In this document: one piece after another, positions 21,360 through 32,590 of the stretch
Position numbering within the stretch: the first letter of the stretch is position 1
Layout of the letters: each line of letters starts with the position of its first letter
Origin: Gnetum montanum
Taxonomy: Eukaryota; Streptophyta; Gnetopsida; Gnetales; Gnetaceae
Assembly (NCBI GenBank): GCA_015680685.1
Contig: MNCI01007982.1
Coordinates: 15,894 to 71,372 of the forward strand
Direction: 5' to 3'
DNA length: 55,479 nucleotides
The notes under the pieces: generated by a model
What the model was told of the DNA's origin: nothing
The model's database searches: none
Seen by the model: only the letters and a program-made list of their open reading frames with translations
Translations under genes and position numbers: made by a program

Positions 21360-22337
21360 TGATGAGTCATGTTTTGCAAGGCTGTGATATTGGGGCTACA
21401 ATGTCAGGTATCTGATATTACGGCACAACCTCTGATGTTGAGGATCCGATATCACCCCTTCCATGTTAGCCTATAAATACCACACTTGGGTGCATGGTTG
21501 GGATAGATAGATATAAACATAGGGAGATAGATTCATAGATTTTGATAGATTTCAAGTTTTATTAGTTTCCAATGCATGCCCAAAGTGATTTTACAGAATC
21601 CTTATTCGAGTGTGACGTACCTAGATACGTTACATGTTTAGCAATAAAGATCGAGATTACTTTCATCATTGTAGCATCCACTTAGCTTTATTATTGTTAA
21701 TTGCTTAAATGTTTACTATTTTCCTTAGTTAATGTTGTCATTCATTGATCTTTATTATTTCTATCTTTAAGTGAAATGAGTACGACTAATCACAAGTACT
21801 TAAGTGTAACTACTTGATAACCCAGTAGTGTTATCGTTTGGTACACCCAATAAGTACTTAAGTGTAACTACTTGATAACCCAGTAGTGTTATCGTTTGGT
21901 ACACCCAATAAGTACTTAAGTGTAACTACTTGATAACCCAGTAGTGTTATCGTTTGGTATGCCCAATAACGGTATGCTTAGTAACCCTAGCAGTAGTTGC
22001 ATGAAGTCCAAGGCATGTACAAAAGGTTAAGAACAAATACTCATCACACATAGGCTAGTTAGACTTTACTTTCCATTATTGATTAGATTAAATAATTAAT
22101 TTCTTTATCATCATTAGGAGTAGCTTAGGGCCAAACAACATCAAAAATCATATGCCTCACTCTAGACTAAACCATACGTCATAAAGCTACCACTAGTCCA
22201 AGTGGGAAGACAAAAAATTGCAATCAAGACATAACGATTTAGATGCACAACTAGTCCCATCCATGAAATTTCACTAGATCGTGTGTGAACACTTGTGATT
22301 TATATGGTTGGGTGTAGGGGTACCTAGTCGCTCATCA
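21360..22337 (+). repeat. 5' LTR of element C
   Basis: It starts TGATGAGTCATG and ends GCTCATCA, giving inverted termini. It contains the dyad cluster (about 21383-21460), a TATA box at 21471, AATAAAG near 21643, and a 58-bp unit present three times (21794-21967) that occurs once in the 3' LTR. Confidence 0.9.
21794..21967 (+). repeat. Three tandem copies of a 58-bp unit in the LTR of C
   Basis: AAGTACTTAAGTGTAACTAC starts at 21794, 21852 and 21910; the copies are almost identical. The corresponding place in the 3' LTR of C (about 29135) and in the other LTRs has one copy, so this is a local expansion after or during insertion. Confidence 0.95.
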
Positions 22338-22359
22338 TTGGCACTGTTGCCAAGGATGG
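22338..22359 (+). promoter_or_regulatory. Primer-binding site of element C
   Basis: TTGGCACTGTTGCCAAGGAT directly follows the LTR. It resembles the TGGCGCCGTTGCCGGGGA type used by many plant Ty3/gypsy elements. D has the closer version TTGGCGCTGTTGCTGGGGAC at 35716. Confidence 0.75.
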
Positions 22360-22462
22360 TGTTAGCTATTTAAATTAGTTATATTATACACGATCACTAT
22401 AAACACATTCACTATTTATCTTTCAAAAAATATTAAATCATACACATCATAAACCAACAACA

Positions 22463-24930
22463 ATGTCTATTTCACAAGGAAGCAATAATGCATTAGATGA
22501 TGATAATATTCATTGGAGAACTAATGAGATATATGTTGAAGAATATTAGAGTGACCAACCTCATGCAGGGGTTTCAAATGTTCATGACCATCATAACTAC
22601 ACTCAAGGACTACATTCACCTAAGGCAGATAACCTTAGAGGAAATGAAGTAAGTTCTAGACTAGGGAAGGCCTCAAGGGCTAGGACCTTCTCAAAACCTA
22701 GAAAAGATAAGCCAAGGGACCTTGGGGAACACCATAGAAGCATGGAAATCCTCCTAGTTCTTTTTCTGCCTCTTCCTCTTCAACATCTAGTTTTGATGAA
22801 GATGAATGTAGGTATAGAGACAAAGCTCCACTATGGGGTTGAAATAAAAATAGAAATTGAAACCATGGAAAAAAATCAAAGACATTAAAATGAACATAGA
22901 CAAAATCATCACAATCGGAGGAATAGAAATAGAAATTTTTACCATGACATGTTTGATAACAATGAAACCTTATAGGCCACTAAGAGCATGCTACAAATCA
23001 TAGAGGCAATTAAAATACCTGACAAGCATTGTAGAGAAAGTCACATAAAAAGGGTTGATATGAATAATATTCCCAAATTTTCAGGAGGCTATGATTTTGA
23101 TCCACAACATCATTTACAAGCCTTCCATGATACCTATGTCTTACACAACATTGAAAGTGGGTGGAAAAAGCTTAAGCTCTTTCCTAGGACACTAATAGAC
23201 AAAGCTAAAATGTGGTGTAGATCATTGAAACAAAATTCAATCTGTCAGTGGTTCACAATATTGAAACTCTTCAATGAGAAATATCAAACCTATGTAAGGG
23301 TGTTAAGCCTAAGGAAACGAATCCAAGAATGGAAGCAAGAACAACATGAACCCTTGGATATGGCCTTGGATAGATACTATTCTCTACTGAATAGATGCCC
23401 AAGCCATGGTTTCTTTGAGGAAGAGCAACTTTTCCTCATCGTAGATGGCTTCATAATAAAATGAGGGAGACCCTTGGGATGTATGCTTGAGGTCAATTAT
23501 ATGAGCTACAAATACATCAGATCCAAGAGCTAATTAAGTGTGTGGTAAAAGAAGAAGGAGAGCTATGTAAATGGGAGAATGTTGAGAAATATCACTTGAA
23601 CCCAACTCTTCAAAAGAAGAAGGTCCACATCTATGATAAGAAAATAGAGGAAACTGTTGATAAGGTCATTTCACAACAAACATTATCAATACAGAGGTCT
23701 ATCGATGAACTTGAAGCAAGGTTTGATAGGATGTTGGAATGGATAAATGAGAAAGTTATAACTTCGTAGAAATTGTAGAGGAGAGAGTAATGCAAAACAA
23801 ATTAAGTGATCAAAATAAATAGAGGACAAAGAACCAAGAAACTGTTAGGAACACTTATCAGAAAATAGGAAAAATGGCTGAAGAAAAAGAGGCTATAAAC
23901 TCAACCACAAAAGAAGATGATGCATGTGACATCTACATATATGACCATCTAAAGGGCTATTTCCCAATCATGTTGAATCTTCATGAGTATTGGGCTTTTA
24001 CATTAAATTCCAAGTTCATACAGATGCACATGCCCAAGAAATTACCTTTCTCACAAAGTAATTATAGATAGTCCTACAACCAATCATACTATCTTAGTGG
24101 GACTTCTTACTAGCCTTAACACTATCGTCAACCACAATGATGAAACCTATAGTCATGGGGGAGGCCATCATCAAACCAACTCTACCCTTACTACTAGCCA
24201 AACCCATACAAAAATTATGTTCAACAACCTATTTTCCCAACTAGTTCTACATCCTATACTTCAAATCACTACTACCACTCTCCTGAGTACCATCAACTTG
24301 TGACATCTCCTAAAGGATCATCACCTTACACCTCTTAACCTCCTTCATATCCTCATACTCCACTCCATCACATGTCATAGCCAGTAACATAGCAAGGTTC
24401 AGCACCACAACATCAATGAAAGAATGCCACGTGTGCTACAAATGTGCATAGACATGATAATGCTAGGAGGTCCTTGTCACAATCTCGAAAATGCCCTTTC
24501 TTTAGAATGGTTTCCATGTGTAAGTGCAACACCGATGGACCTACTACTCATCCAAACCAACATAATGCTAATCAAGTGCAACATCCTTTCTTTCAAAACC
24601 AATGTCCTTTGATCCTATACAAATGCCAACATCTATTGTTACTCCAAGACCTACCAAAAATAATGAATCTAGCACTATGGAGAGGTAAAAAAATTTATGC
24701 ATAATTACTCATGATAAAGGGTGCAGTCATGGGTTAGACATCCACAAAGTTCATACAACTCATACTTTGATCCACTATACATTTAAAAACCAAGTGTGTG
24801 AGCAACAACCTATCTATGTAGTTGCCACTAAATTAGTAGACACCTAGTGGCTTGAAAATGAAAGTGTAACATTATTTCACATATGCATGGAGCATGCCTA
24901 TCCACTTATTAATTCTTGTCACAGTCAAAC
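22463..24930 (+). pseudogene. gag of element C
   Basis: ATG at 22463 lies in the same context as in D and F (an ACAACAATG/ACAACCATG start followed by Ser/Leu-rich residues). The main gag domain is open from 22988 to 23464, with PKFSGGYDFDPQHHLQAF, KLFPRTLIDKAKMWCRSL, LFNEKYQTYVRVLSLRK and EPLDMALDRYYSLLNRCP, as in retrotransposon gag (PF03732-like) proteins. A linker with SIDELEARFDRMLEWINEK follows. A diverged knuckle (CDIYIYDHLKGYFP near 23920-23960) has lost Cys residues to Tyr compared with element A. A Pro/Ser/His-rich tail ends near 24930. A Trp-to-TAG change at 22547 and several later stops are present. Confidence 0.8.
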
Positions 24931-24932
24931 AC

Positions 24933-24946
24933 TTAGTCATGGGGGA
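24933..24946 (+). promoter_or_regulatory. Internal PPT-like tract after gag of C
   Basis: TTAGTCATGGGGGAAATG repeats the sequence TTAGTCATGGGGG that forms the polypurine tract before the 3' LTR (28661-28674). Equivalent internal sites lie at 37832 (element D) and 41402 (element B). Confidence 0.5.
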
Positions 24947-24959
24947 AATGCCCCATCCT

Positions 24960-26400
24960 AACATTCAAAATTAATAGGTGTTTTTCATACTTTTCTTTTA
25001 CAATTTGTTATCATTTTCCCATTTCTTGATACAAATTTTTCCTATCCTTTTCAACTTTTTCTATATTTTGTTTTCATTTCCTTTGTTAGCAATCTCACTT
25101 GTGAATAAAATGACATCATGTAGCCCATTGAGATGAGGTTTTCTCTATGTTGTCAAGTCATGAGGGATTGATGATTTGGACAATGAGGCCACATCATCCA
25201 TCCATCCATTCAATTAATAAGAGGTTCTTACCATGGTCATAATGATATTATTTTTCATCATCAAACTAACAAAAATAAATTCGTAATCATTATGCCTAGA
25301 CAGAAAAGTGAAGAACCAAGTGGGAATGTTAAGGGTGTGACATCACGAGAATTTTTGGAATCTCTTTGACCACTTCTGTATGTTCTATCATGTTGCCAAG
25401 GTTGTAATTATATCCTTGTAGATCTGATGAAAAATGAAAGTAAGAGTAAAATAAGTGTTGCGTTACCATGTCACTAGAAAGACATGTTACCCATGCCTGA
25501 AGGTAGTCCTCTGGTAAGGTTGACACAAATAAGAGTAAAATAAAAGGGCACTAAATAAATTTCTAAGATTCCACTGGAAAGACATGTTACTAATGCTAAA
25601 AGCTTAGTGAGTTCTCATAATTCGAAAAAAAGAGGGAGAGATAGAGAGAGAAAAGAGACTACCATGAATAAACTCTTCCCTTGTTAAAAAATGCCAAGTG
25701 TTGCTACTCCTTGCAACTATGGTAGTCTTATGGTTGTCAAATGAAGAGATGAAATAATGCAATGTCAGTGGAACATGGTTTAGACTTGGTTTGAATTTTT
25801 AAAAGAAGGGCTAATGATTACTTTAACTGCTAATAACACACAAGGATTCATTATGCCTATGGTAAGGCACCTCATATCCCAATTTTTGTTATCCTTTCTA
25901 AAATTCATCTCATCTCACTATCTATATGATCCTAACTTGTGGTTTTGTGTAACATAGAGTTATTTTCTCAAATTGGTGGTTTTAACATGTGTGTTTTATT
26001 CAACAAGTATGCATTACATTTAACCCCTTGGTCCCTACAAACATTTTTAGGTGTGGTTATACAAGGACATTAAGGGCTGGAGCCTACTTTGGTGAGGATC
26101 CACTTGTATAACTTTCGTAACTTGTACTTGTCTGAAACAACCACATCATCTTGAACCTTCCAACTGAACAAATATTAAATTCAATACATTCCATTATCAT
26201 ATAATCTATCTGTTATATACCTTGAATCCAATACCCCTTTTCTTCCATCATCTAAAGCTTTTAATGTCATGATTCTATTTTCTAACACTACCGGTGCCTA
26301 AATATGAATTCTCACTTACCCCAACACTTTGGATTTACATGAAACCTTCCAACCAATCACAAGTATTCATTTTCTATGTTGAATGTCCTCATCAAATGCA
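24960..26400 (+). other. Conserved non-coding spacer of element C
   Basis: It has no coding potential, but segments are shared in order with D (37850-39000) and B (41420-42900): AATAAGAGGTTCTTACCATG, GGGTGTGACATCA, ATCCTTGTAGAT, CACTGGAAAGACATG-type, GCATTACATTTAACCC-type, and GAGCCTACTTTG with GGATCCACTTGTATAA. Conservation between copies shows it is an old part of the family rather than random insertion. Confidence 0.7.
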
Positions 26401-26404
26401 GTTT

Positions 26405-26490
26405 CTAAAATCCCAATATCGACTACCCGATATTGGATGGGACTCGACATCGAATCCTTGATATTGGGTTTGTAAAAGCTATAAATTGGA
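26405..26490 (+). promoter_or_regulatory. Internal promoter-like region before ORF3 of C
   Basis: Repeated dyad-like hexamers (ATATCG, GATATTGG, ACATCG, GATATTGG) lie within 70 bases upstream of GCTATAAATTGG (TATA-like, 26479-26490). The layout copies that of the LTR U3 region. Transcription from here is not shown by the sequence; it is inferred. Confidence 0.45.
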
Positions 26491-27027
26491 CCCTCATAGT
26501 GCTTAAAAAATTCATTATCATCACTTGAAGTTAGGGGACTTTTTGCATTTTTCTCTCTTAACTAAGAGCTTTGCACAACCAACTTCCACACATGATATGT
26601 TGCTCCTTACCACTTTGACTTTCATGGTTTTTCAACCTAGTTATCCTGGAGTGTTCAATTTAGTTGGGAGAGGATGCTTGTATGGAAAACTTGCACCAAT
26701 TTTTCAAAATTTGCTATCGCATGCAAGGTATTATAAGGGTAAGAATGTTAAAAATGTTAAGTATGTTAATGAACAATCAATCATATGTATGTCAAAACCT
26801 CTAATTCTCTCACCCAAAGGATCATAACCATCATTATAAGTCATACATAAGGGAAAAGAAGCTAACTGCGAAGGGTCATAAAAGTAGTTAGTATTTTTTG
26901 GGCATTTTTCTTGAAATTTTTCTAACTCTGCAATCACATGAGTTAAGAACTTAATGGAACTAAGGTCATGGGTAAGGTATGAACCTAGAAAACACCTTAG
27001 TAACTCTAAATCCTTAATTGATTACAG

Positions 27028-28487
27028 ATGGCCCTAAAAAGATGTGAACAAGAGGGACCTTAGGTAGAAGAAAATGCTCGAGAGGTGATAGACACTAATT
27101 AGTAGAACAAGGCCCACTAGCTAAGCATGAGGAATAGGAGGCCTAGCCATTTAGCATTTATTAAGAGGCTCTTGCTATAGGGTAGTTAGTTCAAGGAAAG
27201 GCCACTGAACCATAAGCTCCAATGTAAGGATAACACCTCACGTTGTCCCAAGAATGCTTCCAAGCCATTCAAGAGTGATCCATATTGACTATAGTCATCA
27301 TGAAAATGAACTTCAGGTCATTCACGACATTTTTCCTTGAGGCAATTAAAACTTAGCTTCAGGCGTCACCTCTATGTCATATTCTCTCTAAAAGTAGGGA
27401 ATGGTACCTTGGTGAGATGTACCAATTTTGACATAATAAGGAAGAAGGAACCACTATCAACATTGGCAAAATCTTAGTTTATTTTTTAGTCAAAGCCATT
27501 GCAAAGGCTCTAAACATACCTAATGTTGGATCCAAGGTAGTGCATCTATCTACAAGGTCTGATGCAAAAACTAGGAAACTATGGTTGAAGTGGGCATACA
27601 ACAAAGGAAAAAAATATACAATGAGTTGACTCTGGAAGAGAGGATCTACTTCAAAATCAACACATACCACATCTTCCCAAATAAATGGCTTAATAGAATA
27701 TCAACTTATGTGGCTAGAGGAAGTACAATCTTGATGGGCAAATACAATGTCAATCTTTCCTAGTTGTACTTCAAGGAAATTCAAAGGTAATTCAAGGAAA
27801 GAAAGGTAGAGAAACCAACACTTACATTCCCTTTCCTAATTAGAAAGTTGTGCAAATGTGATGGAATCCTGGGTTACACTAATGATGTTTCCAAGAGGGC
27901 TCAAAATGCTTTTTTCATTGAATTTCTCAAACCCATAGCACCAAGGAAAGACCTTGGTGATGAACAAGAACTAGAGAAGCAGCTGAAACAAGAACCAAAA
28001 AAGGAGCCCAAGAAAGAACTGGTGCAACACAAGACATGAGTTTGTATAATAAGTAGTAGCCACTTATGTCTTATGCGAAAAAGAGTCTGCAAACAAGAAA
28101 AATGCTCTAAAAAACTGCATGTGGTAAACTCAAAATTGGAAGCAATTAAGGCTCACTACCATAGGCAAAGAGATGTAGACTTGAACCTGGTCAAAAGATT
28201 AATCCATTATCATCAACTAAAACAAAGTCAAAGCTTTTGAGGAGGAATGGCAACAGTTCGTAGCATGGTACATGAAAGCAAATCAAATGTTCTTGTAGCT
28301 ACAATGTCTATGAGATGTACCAATTCCCACACACACTGGCTTATCAGCCTAGATGGTACATGACCCAAGAACAGAGGAAGAGAACTTGCAAGCACTCCTA
28401 AATTGCTATAAATTCCATAAGGCTGATGACATGGGGAAGTGACCCATGGAAGAGCCACTGCCTCTAGAACTACATGAGCTTCCCTAG
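27028..28487 (+). pseudogene. ORF3 of element C (putative plant transposon protein type)
   Basis: An ATGGC start follows GATTACAG (27028), and coding blocks then run in shifting frames. The recognisable body includes WYLGEMYQF, IPNVGSKVVHLSTRS, LEERIYFKINTYHIFP, YVARGSTILMGKYN (27581-27763), FLIRKLCKCDGILGYTND and a Glu/Lys-rich repeat EQELEKQLKQEPKKEPKKEL (27848-28039). It ends PMEEPLPLELHELP-stop (28443-28487). The body resembles the domain annotated in databases as putative plant transposon protein, found in extra reading frames of Athila-type elements. No transmembrane segment or signal peptide is readable, so an envelope role is not supported. The long coiled-coil part seen in E is missing here. 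Many stops. Confidence 0.6.
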
Positions 28488-28660
28488 TTTTGTTATTTTT
28501 TTGTGTTGTTATGATGTATCCATTTTGTGTAAAACACCAATATGACATGAAAGAGCTAATTTGTATGTTCATTTAAGTTAGTCAATAATCCCATACCTTC
28601 CCAATATTTTGTAAAGAACTTATTCCTCATTTTTGTTTAACTTGAGAATGAGTCTTCATT

Positions 28661-28674
28661 TAGTCATGGGGGTA
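28661..28674 (+). promoter_or_regulatory. Polypurine tract of element C
   Basis: TAGTCATGGGGGTA directly precedes the 3' LTR, as in D (39467-39479) and E (52136-52149). Confidence 0.75.
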
Positions 28675-29561
28675 TTGTGAGTCATGTTTTGTAGGTCCAT
28701 AATATTGGGTATCCAATATTGGGGCCATGATGTCACATATTTGATATTGGGGCATAACCTCTGATGTCAGGGATCTGATATCACCCCTTTCATGCTATTC
28801 TATAAATACCATAGTTGGGTGCATGGTTGGGATAAATAGATATAGACATAGGGATATAGATTCATAGGTTTTGATAGATTTCAAGTGTTGTTTGTTTCCA
28901 GTGCATGCCCGTAGTGTGATGTTAAGTGATTGTACAGAATCCTTATTTAAGTTTGATGTACTTGGACATGTTACATGTTCAGTAATAAAGATTAAGATTA
29001 CTTTCATCATTGCAGCATCCACTTAGCTTTATTATTTTTAATTGCTTAAATGTTTACTATTTTCCTTAGTTAATTTTATCATTCATTACTCTTTATTATT
29101 TCTTCATTAAGCAGAATGAGTATGACTAATTGTGAGTGCTTAAGTATAACTACTTGGTAACCCAGTAGTGTTATCATTTGGTATGCCCAATAATGGTACA
29201 CTTGGTAATCCCAGTGTTAGTTGCATAAAGTCCAAGGCATGTACAGAAGGTTAGGAATGGATGCTCATCGCATGTAGGTTGGTTAAACTTTACTTTCCAT
29301 TGTTAATTAGATTAAACAATTAATCTCTTTATCATCATTAGGAGTAGCTTAGGGCCAAACAACATCAAAAATCATATGCCTCACTCTGGACTAAATCATA
29401 CATGACAAAGCTACCACTAGTCCAAATGGAAAGATAGTGAACTGCGATCAAGGCATGATGATTTAGATGCAAAACTAGTTCCATCCATAGAACTTAACTA
29501 GATCATGCATGAACACTTGTGATTTGTATAGTTGGATGTAGGGGTACCTAGCTACTGATCA
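28675..29561 (+). repeat. 3' LTR of element C
   Basis: It matches the 5' LTR throughout (dyad cluster, TATA box at 28800, AATAAAG near 28983, TAGGGGTACCTAGC near the end). The first bases are TTGTGAGTC instead of TGATGAGTC. It ends CTGATCA, followed by the target duplication CCATT. Confidence 0.9.
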
Positions 29562-30053
29562 CCATTGCAGCATCCACTTAGTTTTTATTATCTACTTAGA
29601 ATAAATTTTTACTATTTGTACTTAGTCTACTAATTACTGTTTTCTTAGTTACTATTTACTTTCCTATGAACTTTACTTTTACTATTTCTAAGTGAAATGG
29701 ATACGACTAATTCCAAGCATAAAGTATGATCATTTGGTAATCTAGTAGTATTATTGCTTGATTCACCTAGTAGCAAGATACTTGGTAATTCCAATAATGA
29801 TTACATAAGTCCAAAATGTGTGTGGAGAGTCAAGAACAAATGTCCATTTCCTAGGCTAGACTAGATTCAATTTTTTGTTTACTTAGACTTAGAAAGCACT
29901 TTCATTTACCTCATGTTTACTAGGAGTAAAATGGCCAAAGAAACATTAGTTATAATACACCTCACTTTGAGTTAAACCATACACATTGATTTTACTAGCT
30001 CACATGGGAAGACAACAATCACAAACTCAAACTAATTACTAGCATAATTACAT
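29562..30053 (+). repeat. 5' LTR of element B, second part
   Basis: It starts with the second CCATT and continues GCAGCATCCACTTAG, exactly what follows this point in other LTRs of the family. It matches E's 3' LTR (52490-53000) until about 30053. The last part of U5 and the primer-binding site are deleted or too diverged to see. Confidence 0.75.
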
Positions 30054-30089
30054 TGCCTCAAACAAAGATACATCACCACCTGCCAAGGA

Positions 30090-32000
30090 AACAAGAAGAA
30101 GCAATGATAGAATCATTGATGAAGAAGAAAGGGGAATGCTAATGCAAATAAGAATCACTTATTCTTACACTGATCCTTATCATCTAAACTTCACTTTCAT
30201 CTTTCATCAAGATAATTAAATGGGATGGATGGACATGCAAGGCAACATAGTCCTGCCTTTAGAACATGTAGCACTTAACATACCTTAAGGGGAATGCAGT
30301 TGGACGAAATCTAGGAAGGGTATCATGTGACTTAGCACATGACAAGATCCTATGAATCCACAAAGGAGCAAATGAGAAGAGATGCCACCATGAAGATCAA
30401 ACATGTACACAACAAAGAAAACTAAATAAACACTTTTGTTGTCTTGGAAGAACTTGATGCTGATGCATTTATTTTAGAGAAACTCCAAAAAAACCATGAA
30501 GAGCCTTAAAAAAAACATATCATCAAACTTGAGGAACCTGTCAAAGCCCAACTTCATTCCACTATAGTAGAGACACATAAAGGGGAGGCTACTAACTCAA
30601 GATATAAGTAGGACTCAAGGCCAAGGGTTCTTACCAAATCTTACAAAGAAGCATACAAGAGTCATGAAAGGAGAACAAGCCAACATCCTTCTCCTGCTAC
30701 CTCATCTTCCTTATCATGATCATCAATGGACTTTGATTGAAGATGACATAAGTACTGAGACTATGATAGAGTAAAAAGGAGGACTCATGACCATCATGAT
30801 TGATATTCAAGACACTCTAATATAAAAGATGAAGAATATGAATGAAGGAAATGAAGGGATTAAAGAGAGGATCAAGAAAAATATTAGCATAGAATGGGTC
30901 ACTTCTATAATAGAGTATACGAACCCAACCATGATGATGAACCCCTCATGGTATCCTAAAGGATGATAAACATTCAAGAAGCTATACATATATCAGCCAG
31001 GCATGTGAGAGATAGCCAAATCAAATGGTTAGACATGAAAAACATCAATATTTGAAGGTGGTTATAATGCTAATCCACAACATTACCTTTAAGCTTTTCA
31101 TGATGCCTGCACCCTCCAGAATATTGAAAGTCATTGGAAAAAATTGAAGCTATTTCCCAGAACACTTATGAAGAAGGTGAAGAGCTAGTACAGGTCACTT
31201 AAACCTAAATTAATCAAACACTGAAGTACCATGCTCAAAATCTTCAATGATAAATACCAAACTTATTCATGAGTATTTAATTTAAGGAAAAAAATCTAGG
31301 GATGGAAGTAAGGGACTCATGAGACCCTTGATGTAGCAATAGGAAGATACTATTTATTGTTGCGCAGATGCCTAGGCCATAGAATTTCATCAAGGGAACA
31401 ACTTAGGCACATTGTAGACGGGTTTTTAAGTAAAATCAGAGAGACTCTTAGGGTTTACACCCAAGGCAGGTTATCAGAAATGATTGTTGATTGCATCCAA
31501 AGACTAAATAATCAAGTGGCAAAGAAGGAAGGTGAGCTAAGAAAGAGGGAATTGGATGAAGAGTATAACAAAGATCCATCAATTCAAAAAAGAGATGCAC
31601 AAGTCTGTGATACACAAGAGGAGGAAACCTTGGATTAGGGTATCCATAAAAAGACTCTACTAATCCAAAAATCTATAAGTGACATCGCAACCAAAGTAGA
31701 GAAATTGTGGGATTATATTGATGAGAAATTTACAACTACATTTAATATTATGGAGAAAATAACTAAGAAATCCTTTAGAAAAGGCAAAGACAAGAGGAAA
31801 AAGAAAGAATTTGAACAAAAATATGAAGTTGCTTTAGTGGCTAAGTGCTTAGACACTAGCTCCATCGATGAGGAAGGTTACACTATGTGTTGATACGAAG
31901 ATCCCAAGGAGTGTTGCCTAGTCATGACACATCTCCAAGAGACAAGGACATATGCACTCAATCTCAAATTTGTTAAAAGAAAAATGCCTAAATGGTTACC
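30090..32000 (+). pseudogene. gag of element B
   Basis: The leader and N-terminal part (about 30130-30950) resemble element E rather than C, D and F (shared CTTATTCTTACACTGATCC-type and ATGACTAGGCC-type stretches), so B and E form one subfamily. The gag core follows at 31036-31640: LKLFPRTLMKKV-like, YYLLLRRCLGHRIS, HIVDGFLSKIRETLRVY, QRLNNQVAKKEGELRKRE. A Lys-rich linker (31705-31893) and a degraded C/H block near 31890 (CYEDPKECC-like) come next. Stop codons interrupt it repeatedly. Confidence 0.7.
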
Positions 32001-32590
32001 TCATCCTCAAGGTAACTACTAATAGGACTTTCAAGTAATGTATTATCCTAGTGGAGCTTTGCCACAGCTATAGGAGCACTATTATTAATAGTGGAAATAG
32101 CCTCAATCGTGGGCTATGCCACCACCTCACCAATAATATCCATATAGATAGCTAGATTTGTATGGATATTTTTTTTAAAATTTAGTATGACTTGGTAATA
32201 CAATGGTTTAGACCCACAGTACTATCTAACAAAATATCATAAATTAATGTCGCTAAGAATAGACCCAAACTCACATGTACATCCACTAATAGCTAGTCAT
32301 TCTAATCAACACCTAAATCCTCTACCACTAGTACCACCTCCTATTATTTAGGGAGAATTATCATTACAACCACAACAAAAGAGTGCTACAAGGGTAGTTA
32401 TTATGCATGAGGAGATGGTTATCTATGAGTTTCAACCTAGGAAATGATCATTCTTTAGAACAAGTTTAGAAAAGACTCAATAGATGGGGAACATGTTTAC
32501 TTCCACCCCATCTACATCAAATACTTCTCAACACAATAAGATTCTGACTTCATCATGTTCAAATGTTATTACTATCATGCTCACTTAGAT
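32001..32590 (+). other. Gag tail of element B, degraded
   Basis: The Pro/Gln/Ser-rich composition matches the tails of A and D, but with many stops. It leads into the protease region. Confidence 0.5.

Larger units (their letters stand above)
21360..29561 (+). mobile_element. Element C: non-autonomous Athila-like element (gag and ORF3, no pol), nested in the LTR of B
   Basis: Two similar LTRs (21360-22337 and 28675-29561) bound a 6.3-kb interior. A primer-binding site follows the left LTR and a polypurine tract precedes the right one. The flanks show a perfect 5-bp target duplication CCATT (21355-21359 and 29562-29566), and the sequences outside are continuous with one another as one LTR of element B. 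The interior has gag (22463-24930), a conserved spacer, an internal TATA region and ORF3 (27028-28487). No protease, RT, RNase H or integrase motif is readable, so C must borrow pol. Stops are frequent. Confidence 0.85.

Noticed and set aside
21794-21967. CRISPR-like regularly repeated units
   Set aside because: The 58-bp units are directly adjacent with no unique spacers, lie in a plant LTR, and are a simple tandem triplication.
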